Source: Microbotryum silenes-acaulis (Eukaryota > Basidiomycota > Microbotryomycetes > Microbotryales > Microbotryaceae). Taken from it: DNA of 64,000 nt. Made by a program: the position numbers and the translations under genes. The stretch spans positions 558,001 through 622,000 of the forward strand of contig QPFY01000004.1 in the NCBI GenBank assembly GCA_003665825.1, in the 5' to 3' direction. Position 1 is the stretch's first letter. Each line of letters begins with the position of its first letter. The notes beneath the pieces are model-generated. The model was given only the letters and a program-made list of their open reading frames with translations. It did not search any database and was not told where the DNA came from. Positions 57,282 through 64,000 of this stretch are shown one piece after another.

Positions 57282-57512
57282 AGACAAGGCCCGACAGCAG
57301 CTTCAAGTTGGAGCTTGAACTCGTAGAATACCATTTGGAATGTAACTAAAGATTGTACGAGAGAACGTGATACGCAATAACCGATGCTGATCATAGAACC
57401 AACCAAGGAGGAGCTTGGTGGTGAGGAAGACAAACGAGATTAGGTGAATCTATTCAGATTGGAAGAAAGAAGAGAAAATGAGAAGAAGAGATGGGGAGCA
57501 TTGGAAAGGCGG
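57282..57512. other. Short convergent 3' flank
   Basis: Nothing recognised; A/G-rich near 57460. Confidence 0.6.
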
Positions 57513-59238
57513 TCATGCCATGTTGGTCTGGGCCCACTCTCGGGCCACTCGAGCGTTCCAGCGGTGTTCGACCTCCCTCCGCGTCAGGCCTGCAAGTAAA
57601 TCTTCGATTCCGGCCTCGTGCGCTCCCGCGACGACGGTCTTGATCACCTGGCCCAGGTCCCACATATCGACCAGGCAGGGGTCAATGCTGCCCTTTTCGG
57701 GTGCCTCTTCGCCACACGTTGACGTCAGTGGAAGGTCATCCGAGCAGATGCGATTGACCCCCTTGTTCTTGGCGGCTAGGACGGGGTCCGCTTGAAACGC
57801 ATACGCAAAATTGGACAGGCCATAACGATCAGATGCTTTGGGATCCACGAGAATCGATCCTCCCTCGCGCAAGTTGAGGTGCGTGATGTAGTGCGAGGCA
57901 TGAAGATGGGCGACCGCCTGTCACGCAATCCTGAGTGAGTACTCCCACCATGTAGGCAGTGTACGCAGTTCGGCTCGTAATGGAGGACTCACCCCGACAA
58001 TTCCCAGAACGAAGTTCTTCGCTTGTTCTGACCCGACTATGGACGGGAGCGGATCCCAGCGTTCGAACAGGATCGCGGTCCACTCCTCGTTGAACGGCAC
58101 GATTCCGACGACTGGCACGAGTGGGATCACCTTTTGCGCAGTTGCATTCGACCTCGCCCCTGGCGTCGAAAGAAGCTCGATGATGTCGAGTTCATCGCTG
58201 TCGGTCGGAATGATGGACAGGGACAACTGGAGGTTGTCGGAGGTTCGGACTGCTTGAGACTACACCCGAACTTCAAGATCAGTGCGACGACCGTGAGAAC
58301 ATTGCATCAAGTGGACGTACCCAATCGCTTGGGGACACGGTATAACCGCGCTCCCAGAGAAAGGCCCCAATCCGATTCCATGCCTGCTCATCCCAACTCT
58401 GAAGCTCTCCTTCGAGATCAAGACCTTGTTCTGGGAACACCGCGGTGAAGACGTGATCGTCGTCCTGCGCCGCGGCCATGGCCCCTCTTTGGTCGCCAAG
58501 TCGAATTCGTTCGTCCTTGAGCGGTCGGGGGCGGGTGAAGACGGACGCCAATTCGGGACGGAAGGGGGGAGTGGGGACAGTCACATTCCTGAGGGCGGAA
58601 GATCGAAGGTTGCTTCGTGAAGATCGACTACCGAGCGTGCTCGAGCGACGAGGTCGGTTGCCGCTGATTGAAGGCGTCGGCGAAGCCGCGCGCACGTCGC
58701 TGCCGTGCTGGACGGTAACGTGCCAGTTGGTCGCGGTCGAAGTTCCCGGCAAGACCGCCTCTCCCTCCTTCGAGTGCGAAGGGGATGACGAGCAAGCCAA
58801 TAGATCCACAAAAGATCTACCGAAGATGGGTGACGGCAACGAGAGCGTGCCTAGTTGAGGTGCGGTCGGAGGCAACAAAGAGAAGCGCCGAGAAGGCCCT
58901 GTAGGCGTCGTCGTTGCCATTCGATGGCCGTGCTCGTCCGGGGACAGTTCTTCATCGTCCTTCGATTCGTCAGCTGAGTCGTGTCGGCTGTCAAAGTCCA
59001 CTACACGCTCTTGAGTCGAATCGAAAGCGGGAGGCTCTGGGCCTAGCCACGTTTCTGGCGATGTCGTGGCAGCTGGTGAGGTGGGCGTAGTAGGGGGCCC
59101 ATGCACAGCAGTGTCGCGGTCGCGGCCGTCGTGTTCGTCATCGAGCAAGCCGTTGGCAGGTGGTGCCCCGTCTTGCGCACTCGATATTGTGTCCATGTCA
59201 TTCGAGGGTGGTTCGCACGGTATAGCCAAGTCCTTCAT
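57513..59238 (-). CDS. Protein-kinase-like protein, probably a catalytically dead pseudokinase
   Basis: Three exons on the minus strand: 58321-59238, 57993-58259, 57513-57917; total 1590 nt, 529 aa. The first 270 residues are Ser/Pro/Asp-rich and probably disordered. The C-terminal 250 residues look like a degenerate kinase lobe. VPFNEEWTAILFERWDPLPS resembles the hinge, AVAHLHASHYITHLNLREGGSILVDP occupies the catalytic-loop position (normally H-x-D-...-N-I-L), LSNFAYAF sits where DFG is expected, and CLVDMWDLGQVI resembles the DxWxLG of the F-helix. The catalytic Asp, the Mg-binding Asn and the DFG Asp all appear replaced. The start ATG 59238 is the first in frame; an upstream exon cannot be excluded. 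Role unknown. Confidence 0.65.
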
Positions 59239-60239
59239 CGATGGCAAGAACCCTCCGGTCCCTCCGCACTAAAAGGTCGAGAGTCGAGATGCGAGCGGCC
59301 GACAGAGCGTCAACGTAACGCGCCGGCCAGGCGGGCGGCGCAAGTAGGCGCGTGCTTGGAGCTTGGAGCTTCGAGTCGAGCGTCGAAACTCTTGGAAAGG
59401 GGTACCTGCGCGAACCCACCGGGCGGTTGTCAGCTGATCAGGCCAGAACCCGGCCTCGGCGAAAGTACGAGCACATGCCACAGGGGTGGATATTACTGAA
59501 AGCGAATCCGCAGGCCCGAGTAGAGCAGATTTGAAATCAAGATCGTGGTATCGAACCTAGGAAACCCTGCAAGCGAAAAATTGTGAAGGCATCCCCGCCT
59601 CGCGTTCTGTTCGCACGACGATGGCAGTCACCAAACGCTTCGCCGAGTAGGAGGCCAAGGCGTCACCCACAAAGATGGGGAAAAGGTCAGGATTGTAGCA
59701 TGGTGCCGTTGCGGAGTCACCAAGGAAAGGTGTGCATTGTTGAAGAGAGTAACTATCCGGATCCTGTAGGAAAGCTCTCTCTCTTAGGGATTGGCTAGCA
59801 CGCAGAGCTGGGGAGAAGAGAGGATACAGTCGCTTTGAGTTGCACATCAAGTGGTCCAAAGCCAAGCCAGAGGTCGGCAAGTATATGCAAATTGTGCGCA
59901 TATCGATGTCGAACGAAACGTCGCTAGTGCAGACACGAAGGCCAGGACGAGACGAAGGTCCAGGGTGGGTCAAGGGTCTTCGGAGGCGAAAAAAGAGAGA
60001 CATGTGGTCGAGGCCGAATGCTCGAGAATGGAAATGTGAAAGAACGATAAGAAGGAATGCAGCCAACGCTATGAATATGTGCGAGAATGCCTCTGTGAGA
60101 AGGGTGCCAAATCGGTGCCAAGCGACGTGGGCGCGAGCTCGTGGTTCGGGGGATGGGGGCGACTGTGTGCATAAGCATAGCAGCTCGTCAGCACCGTCAG
60201 AAGGCCACAGAGATAAGACGCAAGGAAACTCACGGGCGG
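59239..60239. other. Intergenic region, no gene supported
   Basis: Long open frames on both strands at 59560-60260, without start or splice context and without a recognised domain; I regard them as chance. Confidence 0.45.
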
Positions 60240-62196
60240 TTAAGCAGCCCATTGCCAAGTAATAGAGACCATGCCCTCTTCCTCAGTGGCGATCGCAGTG
60301 AACGCAGCAACCGAGAGGTCGAGGCACTCGTTGTTGACGCAAGTCTGCGCAAGGCGTCACGACGGCAGGTCAGCGAATTATCTAGCAGAGACACATCATC
60401 CACGCAACGATTGGAACTTACCGGGCACGAATCCCGAACGGTGGCAGTGACTTTCGCCCCATCGGAGACTCGAGTGACGACGATCTTTTTGCCGCAGTGA
60501 GCACCGTTGGCGTACATCGCCGTAGGGAGCGCGATCACGTAGTCAGAGTCTTGAGCAACGGTACCGCAGTTCCCGGCGACACCATTCTGCGCGTAGAAGG
60601 TTGCGTATCCGCCAGTGTGCGCGTCACCGGATCCTCCACTACCGCTGCTGCCGCCACTGCTGCTGCCGCCACTGCTGCTGCCGCTACTGCTGCTGCCGCT
60701 GCTCGCGGCGCTGGTCGTGGTTGCCGCGGCGGGAGTCGTCGCAACGACAACGGCTTTTACAGGCGTAGGCTTGGCTTTCTCCGTCGTCTCCTCCTTGGCA
60801 AGAATGGGAGCAGTCGTCTTCTTGGGCTCGGTGGTCGTTGTTCGCTCGGCGGCGGCCTTGGATGCTGCTGCTGCGGAAGCAGCCACAGAAGAGGAGTGCG
60901 CCTCGGCTTCATCGGCATCCGCTTGGGCTTGAGCTTTAGCTTTGGCATCGGCCTTGGCCTTGGCGTCGGCCTTGGCGGTGGCGGCGGCGCTTCGGGAAGA
61001 CGCAGCCGAAGCAGAGGCTGCAAGGGATACAGATTTGGACGCGGCGGCTTTGGAGAGAGATGCAGACTCGGAAGCAGCGGCGTCGGCGCTCGAAGCTGAC
61101 GCCGCCGCGGCCGCCGACGAAGAGACGGCGTAGAGCTTGACCTCATGCACGGCTTCCTTGGCTACCGAGGCTCTAAGGAACTGGAAACTGATCGGCAACT
61201 CGCCTTCAACGGGCACACCGCCAAGCGCGATGAAGGTACTGCGGGTGACGATCGTGTATTCGCTGCGCCACGAGGCCGACGCGACCTTGAGAACGACCTG
61301 CGCCCCCGTCGTGGGGTTCGTCGCAATGACCGATTGACCACAGAAGTCTGACACCTGGTGTCCATTTGAGTACAAGGCTTCCGGAAGAGCAATGATGTCG
61401 TCGTCGTTCCTTGTGGTCGTTGCCCATTCAGATCGAGTCAGCGCTCCGAGGGCAGCATACCGCGAGAGGAGGCGGAAACGTTCGCAACTCACGAGATGGT
61501 AACGTTGCACGATGTTACAAAGCCCGTGGTGGCATACCAGATGGCGGTCGAGTTGTAAGACGGTGTTGAAATCTTGATCGGGGTAGGACTGGACTTGGAA
61601 GCCGTGGACGTAGTCGAGGTCTGCGCGCGCGTGGTCGAGGTCGCCGCCCGCTTGCTGGTCTTGGCTACCTCGCTTGAAGAGGCAGCAACGGATGTGGCAG
61701 ACGAATCATCGGCCCCCGCCGATGGAGCAGCAGGCGAAACCACAACGGCGAGCTTCAGGACTGTGAATAGTTAGGTATATCCAGGAGCAGAAAAAGTAGG
61801 GATTAGTCGGTGCTGCGGCGTACTTTGGCGTCATCTCATGTCGGGACCTCTTCCACGCGACTTGGCGCGCTAGCGCCTCGCGCACGTGGTCCTGCTGCGC
61901 GAATTTCGGCAAGTTGAGTCACATTCGACCGGATTCCGAAGAAACATCATCCGCGCGGCGTAGAGGTGGGCTACGCTCCGTGATCCTCGGGGTTTGGGAA
62001 TCACAAGCCACGTGGCGCAGTCATAGGTACAGCAGCACTCCTCACCTTCTACAGGTTCAGCCCGGCGCAGTCGACGCATCGTCGACCGTTGCGATCGTCT
62101 TCCGTGAGGTCGCGCGGTGTGGCCGTTGGAGTCAATGGAAGCGAGAGTGGACGTTGCCAGCGCAGCGATGGCGGCCAAAATGGTGAATGAGCGCAT
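60240..62196 (-). CDS. Secreted protein with two DPBB/expansin-like domains joined by an Ala/Lys-rich linker
   Basis: Four exons on the minus strand: 62046-62196, 61493-61760, 60422-61409, 60240-60344; total 1512 nt, 503 aa. A signal peptide (MRSFTILAAIAALATSTLAS) and a basic, dibasic-containing stretch (possible propeptide) come first, then a Ser/Thr-rich segment. A first, diverged barrel-like domain follows: AIWYATTGFVTSCN, IIALPEALYSNG, CGQSVIATNPTTGAQVVLKV. An Ala/Ser/Lys/Glu repeat-like linker (about 120 aa, AKADAKAKADAKAKAQAQAD) leads through a Gly/Ser hinge to a canonical C-terminal DPBB: GGYATFYAQNGVAGNCG, VIALPTAMYANG, KIVVTRV, VRDSCP|TCVNNECLDLS, TWQW. The second barrel closely matches the gene at 1-443, with an identical intron position. 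Expected to be secreted and wall-associated; enzymatic activity is not expected. Confidence 0.88.
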
Positions 62197-63180
62197 GTTT
62201 GTCGAAATTCGAGGGTGAGGACAGGAAGGGGCCGTGCACGAGGTGGAAGCGTGGGAGTGGAAACCGAAGTCGAAGACGCGAGGCGAGACGGTTCACCGAT
62301 CGCGAGCGAGAGGTCGGAAATATTAAGGTCGAGAATTGAGATGCGGATGCACTACAGGTCTAGTTTGGAAACCTTGGGTAGATTATCACGAAGCTGAGAA
62401 TACGTAGCACAGGGTTGACGGGACAGAAGGCGATGTGAGATACGAGGAAGCGAACCAAAAGATTGGCGGCGGTTGGGATCAATGGGACTAAAGCAAAGAA
62501 AGGGGAAAAAAAACAGCTCGAGCGCAAGACGCGTGGCGCGCTCCTCACGGCGCGAGCTTACGCGGGCTGTGCATACCGAGTAACGCGTAGCGACGCGGGC
62601 GCCGCGCGTCCCAAGATTACGCGTTTGAGTGCGTCGACCTTTATACGAATAGGAGGGTTGGAACAAGTCCTAAATGAAAGATATCCTATCCCGTAAATAT
62701 CATTCAGCGTGAGTACTGGGCTTCCTGACCCATTACACACTGATCTCACCTCCCAGAATACGTAGTAAGAATGGAAGCCAGACATTGTCACCGCCGCCGT
62801 CATCGGTGCGGTCCACTCTGGGCGCTCAACGTTCAACATTCAACGCTCGACGGGCGCGGGTCAACCTTAATCTGCCGACAGGAGGTTCAAGCCGTACCAG
62901 CCAAGGTCACGGGAGAGAATGAAGAAGCTCACCCCTGCTACCGCTCCTGTTATGTAACACACGATGTCAGTCTGTTGAAAAGAAGTGCCGATGAGATCAG
63001 GAAGAGGAACTGTTCGAAGTAAATAGCGGGATACAAACAGCGGAATACAAGGGCTGGCCGGGTCCGCTCAGGCCCAGGCGGCACGGGTGTTCTCTCGCAT
63101 AAGGGGGGGCTCATAGACTTGCTTCGTGTGCAATCGATTAGTTGTACAACAACACGAGCTAAATATTACGACCGTGCAAG
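62197..63180. other. Promoter side of the DPBB gene, no gene seen
   Basis: Contains G/A-rich stretches (62200-62330, 62480-62510). No recognisable ORF. Confidence 0.5.
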
Positions 63181-63245
63181 TTGAGTCACTTTGCCGCGCT
63201 GGGTATTCTGGCCGTCAGAAGTCCTGCAATTCTCTCCGCATCTTT

Positions 63246-63722
63246 TCACTTCTTCTCCGGTGCGGCATTCCATCCCCAAGGCACACATGCGTTGTCGATC
63301 GCCGAGATGGTCGGCATACGCTCGGTTGACAGGTGCGCACGTTCAAGCAGCGGCCACTGGACTTTGGAGTTGACCGGCGAAAAAGTCTCTTCAGTGGATT
63401 CGCCTGGCCCCCCGTACTTCGCTGGCCCGTCCAGCCGATCGACGATCCCAATCCTTCTCCACTGCCATTTGTCCGTTCCCGAATCCATCGGGCGTTTTGC
63501 CGAATGCAAATTCAAACTGGTGAACACGAGCTCGACCGTGACCCAAGTATGCAGTGGGCTGTAGCCCCACTCCGAGTATATCGTGCGTTCCCAATTATAC
63601 TGGGCACCGCAAACCACAACGGGAACAAGAGGAAGGTAAGATCGGCGGTGCGTGCGGTTAAGGGTTTTGCCTTTGTCATCTGGCCATGCGGCTGGTAAGA
63701 AGTGTCGCAGAAATGTTCTCAA
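63246..63722 (-). CDS. Possible coding fragment of unknown function
   Basis: A minus-strand frame open for about 150 codons with coding-like composition and no low complexity (for example GTDKWQWRRIGIVDRLDGPA). A comparable open frame exists on the opposite strand, so coding cannot be decided. No domain, intron or start context is recognised. Confidence 0.2.
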   Translation of the reverse strand: MRTFLRHFLPAAWPDDKGKTLNRTHRRSYLPLVPVVVCGAQYNWERTIYSEWGYSPLHTWVTVELVFTSLNLHSAKRPMDSGTDKWQWRRIGIVDRLDGPAKYGGPGESTEETFSPVNSKVQWPLLERAHLSTERMPTISAIDNACVPWGWNAAPEKK

Positions 63723-63730
63723 GTGGAATC

Positions 63731-63849
63731 TGATGATGACCCCGACTCAGTCCAATGAACAGGGACGAGAACAGAGTAAGGTAAGATTCCAAAGAGCTGA
63801 CCTGATGATGACCACGACTCAGTCCAATGAACAGGGACGAGAACAGAGT
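63731..63849 (+). repeat. Two direct copies of a 47-bp unit, 72-bp period
   Basis: 63731-63777 and 63803-63849 both read TGATGATGACC.CGACTCAGT, then CCAATGAACAGGGACGAGAA and CAGAGT, with one difference seen between the copies. Confidence 0.9.
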
Positions 63850-64000
63850 GGCCAGAGACTAAGGGACAGACTCGCGGAAGGCTAGAAAGTGAAGCGTAAA
63901 GCTAATAAAGAGAGAGATTAGAGACTAGTAAAGTAGGGAGATTGAGTGACTAAGGAGTGAATGACACGCCGCTAGGCTCAATCCCAAGTACCATAATAGG

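Noticed and set aside
59557..60258. Long minus-strand open frame next to the DPBB gene
   Set aside because: It begins without a supported start, overlaps the real last exon and its intron in another frame, and has no recognisable composition.
1..64000. CRISPR arrays, rRNA or tRNA genes, bacterial-type operons
   Set aside because: None seen; the sequence is intron-rich eukaryotic DNA.

Overview
The window is nuclear DNA of a fungus, most likely a basidiomycete yeast or relative (Pucciniomycotina-like; placement is inference). The genes are compact and broken by many short introns (about 50-120 nt) with GTGAGT/GTAAGT/GTCAGT donors. The gene set is eukaryotic: fimbrin, a peroxisomal multifunctional beta-oxidation enzyme, cytochrome oxidase subunit VIIc, a GCN4-like bZIP and hybrid histidine kinases. 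All exon structures were built by hand from splice consensus and protein continuity. Every main multi-exon model closes in frame.

Layout: 1-443, 3' end of a secreted double-psi beta-barrel (DPBB/expansin-like) protein (+). 1396-4378, fimbrin (+). 5254-6603, GCN4-like bZIP (+) with an overlapping upstream ORF. 7887-10698, PHS-family phosphate transporter (+). 11183-12729, TauD/JLP1-like sulfonate dioxygenase (-). 14523-16158, secreted CAP protein (+). 16403-20086, FOX2/MFE-2 (-). 20780-21301, small membrane protein (-). 21741-22315, Cox7c/Cox8 (+). 22.3-29.6 kb is gene-poor and repeat-rich and holds an apparently intact pogo-type DNA transposon (26275-29163, perfect 20-bp TIRs, TA target duplication). 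29609-31714, DedA/TMEM41-like membrane protein (+). 32217-33191, second CAP protein (-). 33.2-36.3 kb, no supportable gene. 36779-43279 and 47051-54375, two very large tandem 'dual' hybrid histidine kinases (-). 55264-57281, DUF1295 membrane protein (+). 57513-59238, pseudokinase-like protein (-). 60240-62196, second DPBB/expansin-like protein with two barrel-like domains (-). 62.2-64 kb, mostly non-coding with a tandem repeat.

The most unusual part is the histidine-kinase locus. Both proteins have the order PAS-like sensor, HisKA, HATPase, receiver, PAS, HisKA, HATPase, receiver, and the phosphotransfer residues I could inspect are intact. HK1 (36779-43279) is flanked on both sides by pieces of HK2. 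Downstream of HK1 lies a decayed copy of HK2's last exon and 3' flank. Upstream lies an identical 289-bp copy, in inverted orientation, of HK2's 5' leader, first intron and first 33 codons. The two 289-bp copies (43888-44176 and 54278-54566) bound a 10.1-kb segment containing the HK2 body. Recombination between them would invert the segment and join the HK2 body, still in frame, to the other copy's promoter. A truncated gene abuts the left copy. This is the best candidate here for an undescribed arrangement, but it could also be static rearrangement debris or an assembly artefact.
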